64,000 bases of DNA from NCBI RefSeq assembly GCF_000699445.3, contig NC_067202.1, forward strand, positions 3,283,429 through 3,347,428, read 5' to 3'. The notes below the pieces were generated by a model that searched no databases, was not told the DNA's origin, and worked only from the letters and a program-made list of their open reading frames with translations. The position numbers and the translations under genes are program-made. Source of the stretch: Schistosoma haematobium. Lineage: Eukaryota; Platyhelminthes; Trematoda; Strigeidida; Schistosomatidae. Below are positions 32,872 through 44,469 of the stretch, piece after piece. Numbering within the stretch: the first letter of the stretch is position 1; every line of letters starts with the position of its first letter.

Positions 32872-34386
32872 TCAAAATTTGGGAGAACACAAAGAGTAGA
32901 TGCACCTACGCCATTGCAAACGATTTTGAGCCATGTCATTCAGGGTCTCTAACCATCGGTTGCTATCATCTCGCGGTCCCCAACCAGGTAGTTTACACCT
33001 ACCGACATGACTCAGTCCACTTGTCAGTGACTTCATGGACTTGTGCCATGTTTTGGTCTGGCCGCCTCTAGCTTTCTTCCAACCTACTCCTATACCACTG
33101 AACATAGCACGTCGAGGCAGTCGGTCGTTCGGCATACGTAACACGTTTCCAAGCCATCTCAACTGACGAAGTTTCACTACGTCATCAATTGATTTGTCAT
33201 CCTTACCTAGTACCCGTTTCCTAACAACTGCATTACTTACTCGATGGTCCCACGATATACGAGCAATATTTCGAAGACACCTATGATCAAATACTAGGAA
33301 CCTACGAGTATCCTCTACTCTTACCGGCCATGTTTCACTGCCATAAAGTAGGACGGAACGAACTGCTGCGCAGTAAACCCGTCCTTTGGTTGATAGACGG
33401 ATATCTCGCCTACGCCATAAATGACGCAAGTTGGTAAAAGCTAGTCGAGCCTTCTGTATCCGTGCTGAGATTTCGTCACACACCAGACCACAAGGGCTGA
33501 TGAGACTTCCAAAATAAGTGAAGCGATCGACACGCTCAACTACTTCACTCCCTATCATTACTTCGGGTGTCAATGCAACCCAATCCTGAAACAACATTTT
33601 ACATTTCAAGGGGGAGAATCGCATCCCAAACATGCTTGCATTGTTGCTTAGAGTGGTCAAAAGACTCTGCATTTTGTCAGCGTCTTCGCCAAATAAAACT
33701 ATGTCATCAGCATATTCTAAGTCAATAAGTGAACCTCCCGATAGAAGTTCAACCCCTGTAAATTTAGATGAGGAGAGTGTTATCTCTAAAAGTACCTCGA
33801 CCACAAAGTTGAACAAGAATGGGGAGAGTGGACAGTCCTGACGAACACCACTTGAGGTAATCAATTCTGATGGCAGTTCGCCATAAGCTCTCACTCGACC
33901 AGTTGTGTTCGAGTAGAGAGCCTGTATAAGGTTAATGTACTTCTTTGGTACTCCTTTCAGTGACAAACACTGCCATAGAACCTCACGATCAACAGAGTCA
34001 AATGCCGCCTTAAGGTCGAGAAATACTACGATTGTGGGGCGTCTGAACGTGTGTCTGTGTTCTACAACCTGACGAAGTGTGAATATCTGATCTATACAAC
34101 CACGTCCAGGTCGAAAACCGGCCTGATTTTCTCTAGTCTGCTCTTCACGAGCTTTCGTTAGGCGTCGAAGTATTATTGAAGCTAATATTTTAGACACTTT
34201 ATTAGTCAAACTGATTCCTCTGTGATTGTCACAAGAGGACTTTTGTCCTTTCTTAAAAACTGGCACAATCAGTGATTGAGACCAGTCAGATGGGATTACG
34301 TCCAGTTCCCAAATCCTACCTAAGACCTCAGTTAATCTCACTGCTAATACTGGACCACCATCCTTAAAAATCTCAGGAGTAAGCAT
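32872..34386 (-). pseudogene. LINE-B reverse transcriptase segment
   Basis: A 504-codon frame on the minus strand. It holds fingers and palm motifs (DNHRGISLTNKVSKIL, NQAGFRPGRGCIDQI, VFLDLKAAFDSVDREVL), the region before the active site (SSGVRQDCPLSPFLFNF), the catalytic box LEYADDIVLFGED, and the C-terminal domain (VLLYGSETWPVRVEDTRRF, VFDHRCLRNIARISWDHR). All the catalytic Asp residues I can place are present. The natural stop is at 32872. The frame lacks only its N-terminus, which is shifted away at about 34390. Confidence 0.9.
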
Positions 34387-34387
34387 G

Positions 34388-34633
34388 TCAGGGCCTGCTG
34401 CTCTCTCGTTTCAGATTTCCTGTGGCTTTTTCAACTTCGTAAAGGGACGGAGGACCTACATTAACTTGCCATTCAGGTTGACTGGAGATCGTGTGAAACC
34501 GAAGTGTGGCTGAAGGCCAGTTGAACTGATCCCTAAAGTGTCTTGCCCATCGATCCAACCTCCTGGATTGAGAATGTATAATATGTCCATCTTTCTCTGA
34601 CAGTGTTTCGCTAATAGTCGGTTTCCTTAACAA
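34388..34633 (-). pseudogene. LINE-B segment between endonuclease and RT
   Basis: 81 codons (DRWARHFRDQFNWPSATLRF is typical of the linker before RT). A frameshift at each end separates it from the neighbouring segments. Confidence 0.8.
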
Positions 34634-35384
34634 GTCTGAACAATTGTCTGGTATTATCTATTGCCGCTGCCTTTTTCATCTCTCTCGCTTTCGCTACCCA
34701 CCATTGTTCACGATCATTGCGTAGACTTCTTGTCAGCTTGCGCTTAAGCTGACTCCGCTTTTCGTTATGTTCAGATCCAGATAGAATGAGTTTTCGAGCA
34801 TCTATCAGTGTGGTAGATGCTGCTGAGATCCAATGTTTCTCCATAACCTTGTGGTTTGCCGTACTTGCAGATATCACTGCTGTTTCCACAGCTTTTCGGA
34901 TATCGTTCCATGCTGCCTCGGGGTGGACATCACATACATGGCTGCCTAACTGTTTTCCTAGTTGTTCCTGAAATATACTCTTAGCTTGATTATCATTAAG
35001 TAGGACCCTAAGAGGTTTCCTTGCAGCGTCTTTCCTACGTCCAGTAAGACGCAGACAGATACGCGCTCGTACTAGAGCATGATCTGAATCTAAGCATGTG
35101 CTCCAGAATGAGCGACAGTCTTCTATCGAGCCCCTCCATCGTTGGCTGATAGCGATGTGATCTATTTGGGTCCAACGTTGGGACGAATTACGGGGTCTCC
35201 ATGCTAAAAGATGTTTTTCCTTATGCCTAAAGTTAGTATTTGCAAGAAAGAGGCGGTTATCTAAGCACAGCTGCAACAGACGGTCGCCATTATCTGTTCT
35301 TTGAGCCACGACACCATAAGATCCACCCAGGTGTCTTTCCCTATCGCTTGGTTTACCTACTTGAGCATTAAAGTCATCGGCCAC
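34611..35384 (-). pseudogene. LINE-B endonuclease, C-terminal part
   Basis: 257 codons. It holds the AP-endonuclease metal site region as ADDFNAQVG (the family usually has GDFNA, so the first Gly is replaced by Asp) and the catalytic SDHALV near 35095. The substrate-side segment WTQIDHIAISQRW is present. Confidence 0.85.
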
Positions 35385-35469
35385 TATTACTACATCCGAG
35401 CGCCTAGCTTTTCGGAGAAGGTCCGAAAGCTTTCTGTGAAACTCATCTTTTACATCATCTGCACTGCAG

Positions 35470-35757
35470 TCAGTGGGAGAATAGGCAGAGACGACGAGTG
35501 TCCCTATCTTTCCGGATCCTTACTGTTCCGTTCAGTCGGACAGCGCGCAAACGATTGTCTACTGGGATCCACTCTAAGAAAGTTATTCCTGCCCTAGGAC
35601 TCAATGCTATACCTACGCCGGCGAGGCCACGGGAAGCAAAATCAGGGCTTCCAGATACACGAAGTGTGAATAGAGTTGGTTCTTTATTTTGGCATGGTGA
35701 GGTCAAATGAATTACGCTACTCGGATCTTGTATGAGCGTTTCGGAGACGCAGCACAC
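35470..35757 (-). pseudogene. LINE-B endonuclease, N-terminal part
   Basis: 95 codons. The start resembles the catalytic ...SETL motif of AP endonucleases (CVSETLIQDP), followed by GLAGVGIALSPRAG. A frameshift near 35385-35470 separates it from the rest of the endonuclease. There may be another segment upstream (35760-35900), also shifted. Confidence 0.75.
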
Positions 35758-36629
35758 ATCGATGGCGCGAGATTCTAAAGTTTTAGCTAAGGAAGCTTGT
35801 TGTCTTATTTGGTACAGTGTTCGGACGTTAAAAGCTCCTACGTGTAGTTTAGAGCGTGGTTTCAGGAGACCAGGAATAACGTTCGCGTACTCAAATCGTT
35901 TGCTCTAGCGGTGCGAGGTGATAAAGAGACGTGAGGAGGGTTAGTCGGGGAGATAAGAGAGGTATTAGGAGGTGTAGGAAGGATTTGAATCTGACCAACT
36001 TGGTCTCGTGTGCTGTTACGGGTATGAGGGTTGATATCACTTTCCGGCTGCCCACACCGTGGAAGGGTATTTCTTGAGGAACCTGAAAAGGAAATTGGAT
36101 TAGTGTTGGTCTTGACGACCTGGGAGCATGACCGCAGAGCCCAAGGGACAACTGCTTGAGGCCGGTCGCGCACGGATTTTTCGTGGGAGGTTTTTAATGT
36201 GGTAGCTCCGTTCTTCAAAGGGCCTTACCGCCGGAGACGGAGATCCGTGAGGTAAGGTGAGGTGTAACACTTTTAGGTGGACCTTTTCTAACCCCACCCC
36301 TCCTTGTGAGAAGGCAGCATCGCTGCAGATGCTGGTTGTCCGAGGGAAACACCTTACTGCTGTCATACCTCTCTATAGTCAGCAGTACGACTTCGCCCTC
36401 AGACCTTGAGTTGCTGCTTTTAGTCTTACCGTTCTCCGATCGACCTGCCTGGCATGGTAGAACCTACAGGAACATATGTTCCAGCCAATATAGCTCGGTT
36501 GAGTCATCACGATAGGCAAGCCCGACCACCGCGTCAAGGTAGCAGCTTCGGTCGGGTAAATGGTCTGAGCGCTATTTCTACAACTTATTCGTCGAGTAGC
36601 CCTTCACACGTCGGTTTGTAAAATTGAAT

Positions 36630-36765
36630 ATCGCTGGACCTTGCATGCCAGATTCCAAAGAGGAGAAGATTTGGAAAATACTCTGGAGGTCAATACATAA
36701 GTCATTACACTTCTTTACGTAACAAACCCTAATTCGAAATTCTCAAAGCAAAAGGAAATGCGACA
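36630..36765 (+). mobile_element. LINE-A-related degraded fragment
   Basis: It matches, on the opposite strand, part of 49480-49620 (ACAAACCCTAATTCGAAATT phrase). Both are old copies of a LINE-A C-terminal region. Confidence 0.55.
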
Positions 36766-36840
36766 GACTTTCATGTTTGTTTTTTCTTTAATTGTCTTAT
36801 ATTTTTCGAGAAAAAAGTGGCTAGAATTAGGTAGAATATG

Positions 36841-36945
36841 TATCAGTCAGTCAGCTACAATGTACGACCAGGCACATATTGGCATCGGTTCAAGTTGTCA
36901 TACCGCATTAGCACAACAGGGGGAACACCGGATTGATAGGAGAAG
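36841..36945 (-). mobile_element. LINE-B 3' end fragment
   Basis: The family 3' end on the minus strand (CAGTCAGTCAGCTACAATGT, then GGCATCGGTTCAAGTTGTCA), as at 47935-48010 and 49100-49170 on the plus strand. Confidence 0.7.
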
Positions 36946-37129
36946 TTAATTCAGTGGTGGTAATAGATAAAAGAAGGATTGCATATAAGGATATAGTACA
37001 GGAACAAGGAATTAGTTCATAGAAAGAAATAATGCATTCGAAAACGTATTGACTGGAGAATTTTTGGTTTATGTTGAGGTAATATGATTATTCTAACCAA
37101 AGATGAATAATATCTAGCAGTGGAATTCA

Positions 37130-37430
37130 GGAGACGCATTTCATCTTATTTGGGATGAGTCAGCTTGATGTACATGCATCTCAGAGTTGATATTTACTTT
37201 GGGACTCGAACCCAGTACCGTTCGCTTCAAACGCCATCGTGTTATCCACATAGTTACTGAGTTCATATAGCCATTAGCTTGTGCAATGGGTTGGAGTTTT
37301 GAATTCACTTGGTATTGTTTACTTGGATCTTCCCATCGATGTGTAGGATTGCAATTGATCAGTCTCTTATTAGCCACTGTCCATCTTTGCTTGTAATGAT
37401 TGTGACTTAAGGCAATACGCACTTATGCCT
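37130..37430 (-). mobile_element. H1 (Sm-alpha-like) hammerhead SINE
   Basis: A minus-strand copy with a B box (GGGTTCGAGTCCC, near 37210) and a hammerhead segment at about 37128-37178. The core reads CTGACTC instead of CTGANGA, but GAAA, most of stem II and the stem III bases remain, so it is recognisable yet inactive. The family resembles the schistosome Sm-alpha repeat described with a hammerhead; the name is from general knowledge, not a search. Confidence 0.78.
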
Positions 37431-37439
37431 GGAGAAGTT

Positions 37440-38740
37440 CAGACAAGTTAGCTGGACAAAACGTTGGAATTATTTAAATTTCAATCACTGAGATTATTTC
37501 AAATATAATTTTCACTTATAATGACTTCTCTATACTCGGCGCTCAATTTCTGTCAAACTGTTCGTTCTAATCTTGACGAATATTCGTATCAAGTGAATTT
37601 GCTTTATTGTTTACACAGAAAAATCGAAAATTAATGAATCAGTACAGGGAAGTTAATTATACACACATTTTTCATATTTAACAATAAATTGTACATTTCT
37701 CTATGGGCTGACGAGAGCACAGTGACAAAGGAGAACTAAAAGACACCATACAGATCTTTCTTTTTTACCTAAAGATTTCACAGAAGTAAATACCTATGAC
37801 TTAATATGGGATCGAACCTAAAATACTCAATTCTTGCGGTGAGTGAATTATCTTTTAGATCATTGAGCTTATGTTGATTGATCCACATTTCTAAATGAGG
37901 TCATTCCGTGATATGGTACAACTGCTAATCACTATTATCAGTGGTGATTATCTTACTCCGATTGTTGTTGAACTCAACAAATCAAGATTCTTCATTAGAA
38001 TTTCGAGGATCCATATCAATTTCTAGCATTAGAGATCATATTCGTTTAATTGATACTATGCTTAAGTTCTTTGCTTACAAATAGGAATGGACTGTATGTT
38101 TTTTTATCAAGAATCAAGGTTATTGATACTCACTATTAAGGTCAATTATCTATCGAACACACCCGGACACATCGCATAATTTGACCTTTGGTACTAAGCA
38201 TATATAACCATTAAACTAGTACTTTTAGAATTTACATTTAACTACTTATGAGTAGTATAATTGTTAAATAATCATTCTAAGGATATTTAGAAAATCTAGA
38301 TGCCATTTCGTAATCCCGAAACAATTCTAACTACATACTGTTACCAGTTTAAGGGGTTTGTAGAGATTATTGAATATTACTGTGTATAGAAACTGACCTG
38401 ATTTAAAACACCTCTGAAATTAGGAAACACTAGATAACTCTTTCATTCAGTGCTTTCTATTTTCGGTAACATTCACCAGTAATTGAGTTTGATATACATT
38501 AGATATTAAAATCAACTGAGAATCGGGCATCAGTATGCCATTTGTTTCATACTAGTTTCCAACTTCATAACGTTTCTCACACACGATAGTTTAACAGATT
38601 AAGCCTAGGATCTTTAGATTTCGTTATGAGAACTTAAACTGTTGGTCAATGATTTAAAATCCTATGGTTATTATTTCCTTTTTCAAACGGGTGTCACTAT
38701 AGCACGATATTATCCAATCCGATCGGTGAGTGAGTAACTA
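37440..38740. other. Stretch without identified features
   Basis: AT-rich non-coding sequence. No convincing ORF; weak similarity to H2 flanks near 37800-37930 is not enough for a call. Confidence 0.5.
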
Positions 38741-38744
38741 CTAT

Positions 38745-38890
38745 TTCATAAGGTTGAAATCCATCCAACATTCTCCAATCCACTCTGTCATGGATCTTCC
38801 TTTCTAGTTCTGTCTATTTGTTGTTCATTCTTCTCATATCATTTGGCATTGAGGATTCCAAGTGAGCGCATGCCTTGTGACGCAGTTGGG
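38745..38890 (-). mobile_element. LINE-A fragment (C-terminal region)
   Basis: A minus-strand match to the region near 9240-9410 of LINE-A (ATTCCAAGTGAGCGCATGCC corresponds to ATTCCAAGTTAGAGCTTGCC), with decay. Confidence 0.65.
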
Positions 38891-38892
38891 TG

Positions 38893-39030
38893 CGTTCCTC
38901 CGCCTGGAGCCCCTCCAGAGCTACTGCCAGTCCCAAGCCCGGATAAAGTAGGAGGGTTGGGTATGAGGTTAATGGCCCCATTCCGTAGAAAAATAACTCG
39001 CTCTAAAAACGATAAATTGACTGATACTAC
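38893..39030 (+). mobile_element. LINE-A 5' leader fragment, opposite orientation to its neighbour
   Basis: It matches the reverse complement of 12690-12805 (CAGTCCCAAGCCCGGATAAA phrase). It lies head to head with the C-terminal LINE-A fragment at 38745-38890. Either a 5' inversion or two events could explain it. Confidence 0.7.
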
Positions 39031-39189
39031 TCATTAATTTTGTATTCATTCACATACTACTATAAATGCATAAACAGTACTCATCGGAAATCACTTAGAC
39101 CAATCATTACATTTCGAACAAACCTATTGGAAATTAATCCATCTAACGTCATAAATTTGACCAAATTTTTCATATCAACGTTAAATCTA

Positions 39190-39555
39190 AATTCACTTGG
39201 TATTGTTTTGCTTGAATCTTCCTGTTGAGGTTTAAGACTGCAATTGAACAGTCTGTTATTGGCATTTGTGCATACTGTGCGTATTGCCTAGATATTGCCT
39301 TAATTCACAAGCATTATATGCAAGAGATGGATAGTGGTTAGCAGCAGAATCCAGGATGCTCAAGCAAGTGGCTATCAGGAATCAGTAGTTAAGTGGATAA
39401 TACGATGGCGTTTGAAGTGAACGATAATGAGTTTGAGTCGCAGAGTGAATATCAAATCTGAGAGGCATGTACATCCAGCTGACTCGTCAAAACTAGGTCG
39501 AAACGCGCGTCCTGAATTCCATCTTTGCATATAAACGTTAAATCTAGTTGAAATA
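39190..39555 (+). mobile_element. H1 (Sm-alpha-like) hammerhead SINE
   Basis: Plus-strand copy with the hammerhead segment near 39472-39515. GAAACGCGCGTCCTG (cleavage site and palindromic stem III ACGC/GCGT) is intact. The core is CTGACTC, so the ribozyme is probably dead. The upstream part repeats the family monomer (ATCCAGGATGCTCAAGC near 39345), as if part of a tandem unit. Confidence 0.8.
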
Positions 39556-39717
39556 ACCATCATCTATATATATTTTTCACTTTAGTGACTGTCAAAAAAA
39601 GTATTGATTTTCAATTAAAATAAAATAGTTCATCTCTAACTATACGAATTATTCTGAAATTGAGGTCAACTATGTTTTATCGGTTAGCTTAATTTATCAA
39701 ATAACTGTTAATTTTAA

Positions 39718-39885
39718 TAGTTGAGATCATGAGTCAGTTGAAGCTAAACCACCATAGAAAACTTGAAAGCACTGGATGGCCATTTCGTTCTATTATAGGA
39801 CTCCTCAGAAATGCGTATCCATAATCCTAGGACCTTCTGTCTCGTGCACGAATGCTTAAAATATAGATCAATGAGCTGTGTAGGG
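39718..39885 (-). mobile_element. H2 SINE
   Basis: Minus-strand H2 copy: tail at the left (CACCATAGAAAACTTGAAAG), hammerhead segment with CTGAGGAGTCC and GAACGAAATGG, tRNA-like part worn. Confidence 0.75.
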
Positions 39886-39899
39886 TTGTAGAGATTGTT

Positions 39900-40185
39900 G
39901 ATCAATGTTAGACCATCACTGAAAACTTGGAAGCACTAAAAGGCTGTTTCGTCCTATTGTGGGACTCCTCAGTAGTGCACATACACGGACCTAGGAAGTT
40001 CTGTCTCGTGCGTGATGCTTAACATCTTGACCAGTGAGCCAACATTTGGCGGTGTTAATGTCTAACTTCAATCAATCCACGATATTGTGCGACCGTTATC
40101 CATTGTCTTCAGTGAGTAACTGTCTCACACTAGACTCATTTAAACTCCATTAGTCACGACGAGACTGAAGGTCCTGGATTGGAAT
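39900..40185 (-). mobile_element. H2 SINE with preserved hammerhead stem I
   Basis: Minus strand. The core CTGAGGA (39972 down to 39966), stem II GTCC/GGAC and GAA are intact. Stem I is GCACTA (39978-39973) with TAGTGC (39938-39933), six pairs; other copies have GCACTG with CAGTGC, so both sides changed together. Stem III is weak (ACAG/CCTT). The tRNA-like part and the long H2 5' segment run to about 40185. Confidence 0.78.
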
Positions 40186-40324
40186 CCCGTGTGCGGAACC
40201 GTACATGTACACTGTTTAGTGGTTTAACATTGATTCATTCATTATCTCAATCAAATAATTATTGTAAATTTTATATATCACTTATTCTGGCACATAATGT
40301 TAGCTAGCGTAGTTGTAAGTTGGT

Positions 40325-40838
40325 ATAAGGTTAGGTTGAAGAACATATAGAACTCTAAACAACTGTCATCCAACATCGAAGTGAGGATCTTCAATACGAA
40401 TATCAAGACACTTCTACTGTACGGAGCTGAAACGTGGAAAACTAGTACAACCATTATCAAAATGTGCAAGTATTTATAAACACTTGTCTACGTTTGATAT
40501 TCAATGCTCACTGATGGGTTACAATCAGTAGTAGCCTACTATGGGAGAGAATAAGCCAGATTCTAATTGAATAGGGAATTAGAAGAAGCTGGAGGTGGAC
40601 AGAACATATATTGTGGGAATCATCTAATTGCATCACAGGACAAGCCCTAACTTGAAATCCTTAAGGGAAGATAAAAAGTGGAATCCCAAGGAGCATACTG
40701 CATCGACAAAAATACGAAGCAGATATGAAAAGGATGAATAACAAGTGTAAAGGATTGTGGAGAAGAGCATTTGGCACAGAATGCTGATGAACAGCCTATG
40801 TTTCTCCATAAGGGAAAACAGACGTAAGTAAGTTGTCA
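40325..40838 (+). mobile_element. LINE-A fragment, C-terminal region with tail
   Basis: A plus-strand, 5'-truncated, decayed copy; readable pieces include [15 protein letters not shown] in one frame near 40395-40440. It ends in ACGTAAGTAAGT, the LINE-A tail. Confidence 0.75.
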
Positions 40839-41084
40839 GACAGAAATATTATACTATTCTATAACAACAGTGACTCTTGAATAGGTCTGTGCCAAAAGAT
40901 ATAAACTTCTTAGTTGAAGTCTGGGTAATATTGGTGCAAAACTAATTGCATTGACTCTTCATTTTCATTAAAACTCGTAATTTCAACATTTTTTCTGACT
41001 TCTTATCCCTCTTATTTTGATTTTGTAACCTCGGATTATCTTGTCGATTTTCACTCGGATTGAAACATAATAGTAACATTTCAA

Positions 41085-41190
41085 ACTGTAAAGCTGGTTG
41101 ACCTGAGTTCATATCCTACAGAGAGAGCTTCGGTTACCTTGGGATTATACATACTCTTTCATGCTGAGTATCAAATAGCATATAACCTAT
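41085..41190 (+). mobile_element. H3 SINE remnant
   Basis: The phrase ACTGTAAAGCTGGTTGACCT with a worn B box and the following GATTATACATACTC fits the tRNA-like part of H3. The hammerhead core is lost. Confidence 0.45.
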
Positions 41191-41329
41191 GTTTACGGTT
41201 TTCTCCTTACTACTACTGTAGTGAACGAGAACATGAGTAGGAACACGAAATTACAGAGAATATCACTAAAATCTGAGAATCATACAGTAAATAGTTAATT
41301 TTCAAAATATCAATCCATCGTCTTAAACT

Positions 41330-41530
41330 TGACTGTTCCTTTTGCAAATCTCAGTCCATCGTCTCAGATTTCTTTGTTCCTGCATTTTCATATTAATTGC
41401 GTTCCGTTCCCTCTCCTTCCTTATCGATCTTCTACTGAAATATATTCCATTCCTGACCATCGTTATACACTACTTATGTGGATATAAGTAGCTCACACCA
41501 CACAACTACTACTACCTCTACTATTACTGT
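41330..41530 (+). repeat. R4 repeat with near-palindromic centre
   Basis: It matches 54300-54460 and its inverted copy at 63484-63645. The centre CTACTTATGTGGATATAAGTAG is a palindrome with mismatches; the copy at 54415-54440 has the perfect form. Confidence 0.65.
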
Positions 41531-41978
41531 TATTATAATCATTATTATTATTACTACTTCCAACTACCTAAAATCTCAACATAATCCACGGGATTTTAAG
41601 TCACTTAGACTAATGATAACACTGAAACTTAATGAACAGAATTCAATTAAGATTTAACAAACTTAAGAAAGTATATTTAAGTTCAGATACTGTGTTGTTG
41701 CCCATCGACTAATACTTTTCGTATACGACTGTATGGAGAACAGTTTAAGTTAATATCTTAATTAGACTTTACATATTACTATGAATCAAATAAGTAATAT
41801 GAATAATACATCTAAAGTTGATTCTTCATGGAAACTTATTACTATTATAATGATGAATTGGACGACGTTTAAGCGACTCTAAAATAGCATTCAGAATGTC
41901 CACCTACTTATTAGGGCTGAATGTCAGTTATCTGATTGATTCGTTCATAAATTATAGTTTCACCCTTATGCTAAACCA

Positions 41979-41980
<2 letters not shown>

Positions 41981-42056
<76 letters not shown>
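41981..42056. repeat. (TA)n microsatellite
   Basis: A pure run of about 38 TA units. It replaces the 3' end of the neighbouring LINE-C copy. A minus-strand frame with a run of Tyr-Ile codons here is an artefact. Confidence 0.97.
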
Positions 42057-42059
<3 letters not shown>

Positions 42060-42760
42060 AGCATGAAAAAGAACAAAAACGAAGAGATTAGTGTAAGGGA
42101 GTGTAGTAATAATAATAGTAATAATGAGGGAACGGAAAGATACAATCAGAAGAAATCTTTCAGGTAAGGGAGACACAACTACTTTTCATGAAGAAAGTAA
42201 AAGAAGGTTACAGCAGGATCGCCACTTGCTTTTATTCTGAGCCATATCTGATAACGTCTCTAGCCACTGTGTTGCACCATCTCTAGGACCTCAACTAGGG
42301 AGTCGTGAAGAACCAACAGAAGCCGGTCCTTTGCAGCTTTCTTTCATACCACGATACCATGTCATGCACTGACCACCTCTCCGCTTCTTCCAACCAGTCC
42401 CAGAGTCGGCAAATAATGCACGACGTGGAATTCTCTGGGACGACATTCGGAGAACATGTCCAAGCCACCGAAGTCGGTGTTTCAAGATGGTGACACGAAT
42501 TGAATTATCATCTCTGTGCCTGAACACACGATGCTGAACCTCTGCATTACTGACATGGTGTTGCCACTGGATGTCAGCAATCCTTCGGAGACAGCGATGA
42601 TCGAACACAGAGAGTCGTCTAACGTCTTCAACTCGGAGAGGCCAGGTTTCACAAGCATAGAGCAAAACTGCTCTCACCGACGCGTTGTAGATCCGACCTT
42701 TTACAGCCAGACTAACATCACGAAGGCGCGAAAGATGGCCTAGATTGGCATAAGCCGCTC
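42057..42760 (-). mobile_element. LINE-C, second copy (C-terminal domain and 3' UTR)
   Basis: It matches 4960-5670 with a few differences, including a frame of 128 codons (42677-42291) for RAVLLYACETWPLRVEDVRR and onward. The high identity to the copy at 4871-6062 suggests both are recent. It is truncated at both ends by TA-rich runs. Confidence 0.85.
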
Positions 42761-42954
42761 TTGCTTATATATATATATGCTTGATTACTTACTAAGCTTT
42801 TTATTGTTACTTGGATCATCTGAATAAACTCCAACGATTCATTAGTGTTAATTTACTTATAATAATAATAATGTGACACATCATTTCTTACAATCGACAA
42901 TGAGGAATTGAATAATGAATAGTTTATTCAAGTTTATTCAATTAGACACAGCTG

Positions 42955-43055
42955 TAAAAGATTGCCACAGGACAGGGTTGGATGAAGGGTGCTGGTGGAC
43001 AGCTTATGCTCCTCTACAAGGAGTAACAGGCGTAAGTAAGTAAGTAAGTAAGTAT
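42955..43055 (+). mobile_element. LINE-A 3' end fragment with (GTAA)n tail
   Basis: Only about 100 bp: GATTGCCACAGGACAGGGTT to the AAGTAAGTAAGTAAGTAAGT tail. A heavily 5'-truncated insertion. Confidence 0.82.
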
Positions 43056-43116
43056 GAGAATTTTCCATGTTCATACTTTATTTCATACTTTTTCTCTTGT
43101 TACACAACAATCTCCT

Positions 43117-43147
43117 ACTCACTCACTCACTCACTCACTCACTCACT
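43117..43147. repeat. (ACTC)n microsatellite
   Basis: A run of seven to eight tetramers. Confidence 0.95.
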
Positions 43148-43369
43148 TTTTATTCATTTATTTAATGATATGATTAATGGGGACATTTAACAATTGATTA
43201 GACTTTATTACTTTTCATTATTATATAATCAGTTAATGTTTTCATTACTATTAAACAATGAAGAATTCTTTCTCTCTATCTCTTTCCATACACCATTATG
43301 ATGTATTGAATTATGATTAAAATGAATAGAATATTCACTTTGCTGTCAATTCATTTACATGACCAGAAA

Positions 43370-43575
43370 TAGAGAGAAGAAAGGAAAACAGAAAAGAAAT
43401 CTTTACAGAATGACACCATCCACATCAATCTTTCACAAAAAGAATGTATTCTTTCCCTTAAAAAAAAGAAGGAGAAGAAGAAGAAGAAGAGGAAGGAGAA
43501 GGGGAAAAAGAAGAAGAATAAGACGACGAAGGAAAAGAGGAAGAACAGGGAGAAGAAGAAGAAGAAGAAGAAGAC
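43370..43575 (+). repeat. Purine-rich (GAA/AGG) tract
   Basis: About 200 bases that are almost all A or G on the plus strand, including GAA runs near 43480 and 43555. It can be read as an Arg/Lys-rich frame, which is an artefact of the composition. Such tracts can form triplex DNA. Confidence 0.9.
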
Positions 43576-43734
43576 ATGAATCCACAAACACAGAATAATA
43601 GAATGGAATAAAGTTTTTTTAAAGAGAACAAAAACCAGAATCACCAAAATTGTGATGAACCACCATTTTAGTAATTAGTTCACATGAATAATTAAACTTC
43701 ATAGTTATAATTTTATCAATTGGAAAGTGTATAG

Positions 43735-43766
<32 letters not shown>
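43735..43766. repeat. (AAT)n microsatellite
   Basis: About ten AAT units. Confidence 0.95.
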
Positions 43767-44124
43767 TGTTGTTATTGGGACAGCTTCCAAGAGCTTCAGA
43801 GGCCTTAAAAGAGTTGAAAAGTTTCCATCCAATCGGAATATGATGAATCTTTGTAGAATATCAACATGACATGCGACTATTGAATAGTAGCATAACATGC
43901 TTGTTTGAGGACTGGTTGAATTATAATATTGATATACCAAATGTGAAATATCTATAAATATCCATGATTTTCTGTACATTCCTGATTCTTACCCAACAAG
44001 TACTTTTCCAGTTTTCTGATTTGTGACTGCGTGGATACTATATGTTCGAATGGTTTAGTTGTATACCGTATTCTACATTAATCAAGTAGCGGACTTAACC
44101 ATCACTATTATTATATTAATAACA

Positions 44125-44375
44125 ATATATCCATAACGATGGAAAACCTGAAATCCCTGGACGGCCATGTCTTCCTAGTACGGGACTCCTCAGCAATTCA
44201 CCTCCACGATCCGGCCTTTGGAGATCCGAACCAAGGAGCTATCACTTCCGCTCGTGAACACTTAACTTCTAGACCACTGAGACGGCCAACATCCAATCGT
44301 GTTAATGTCTAACTTCAACCAATCTACAAAATTGAGCTACCATCTATCATTGTCTTCAGTGAGTTACCATTTCAC
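44125..44375 (-). mobile_element. H2 SINE
   Basis: Minus-strand copy with hammerhead segment (CTGAGGAGTCCCGTACTAGGA, GAAGACATGG in place of GAAAC), tRNA-like part near 44200-44300 and the long H2 5' segment. Confidence 0.75.
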
Positions 44376-44469
44376 AACAGAAGAATAATGTCCTTAAATG
44401 AAATGAACAAGTTCTAAAGAAACATCGATAGATTGTATATGAGCAGTAATCTCTTTATGATGATTCTGG

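Larger units (their letters stand above)
32640..36560 (-). mobile_element. LINE-B, long copy with 5' and 3' ends
   Basis: Minus-strand RTE-like LINE of about 3.9 kb. The 3' UTR (32640-32871) shares its end with the fragments at 36841, 47935 and 49100. The RT frame (34386-32872, 504 codons) is intact. The endonuclease frames (35757-35470 and 35384-34611) and a linking frame (34633-34388) are separated by frameshifts, so the protein is broken at three places. The 5' region (about 35760-36560) is GC-richer than the surroundings and also occurs alone at 31118-31680 and 23345-23620. No clear target duplication was found. Confidence 0.85.

Noticed and set aside
41952..42176. Minus-strand frame with a long Tyr-Ile repeat
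   Set aside because: It is a (TA)n microsatellite read as codons.
43117..43147. CRISPR-like short repeats
   Set aside because: A simple tetramer run without spacers; nothing in the window looks like a CRISPR array or other prokaryotic system.
43359..43598. Plus-strand Arg/Lys-rich frame
   Set aside because: It is a translation of the purine-rich tract; no start context, no homology, and composition explains it.
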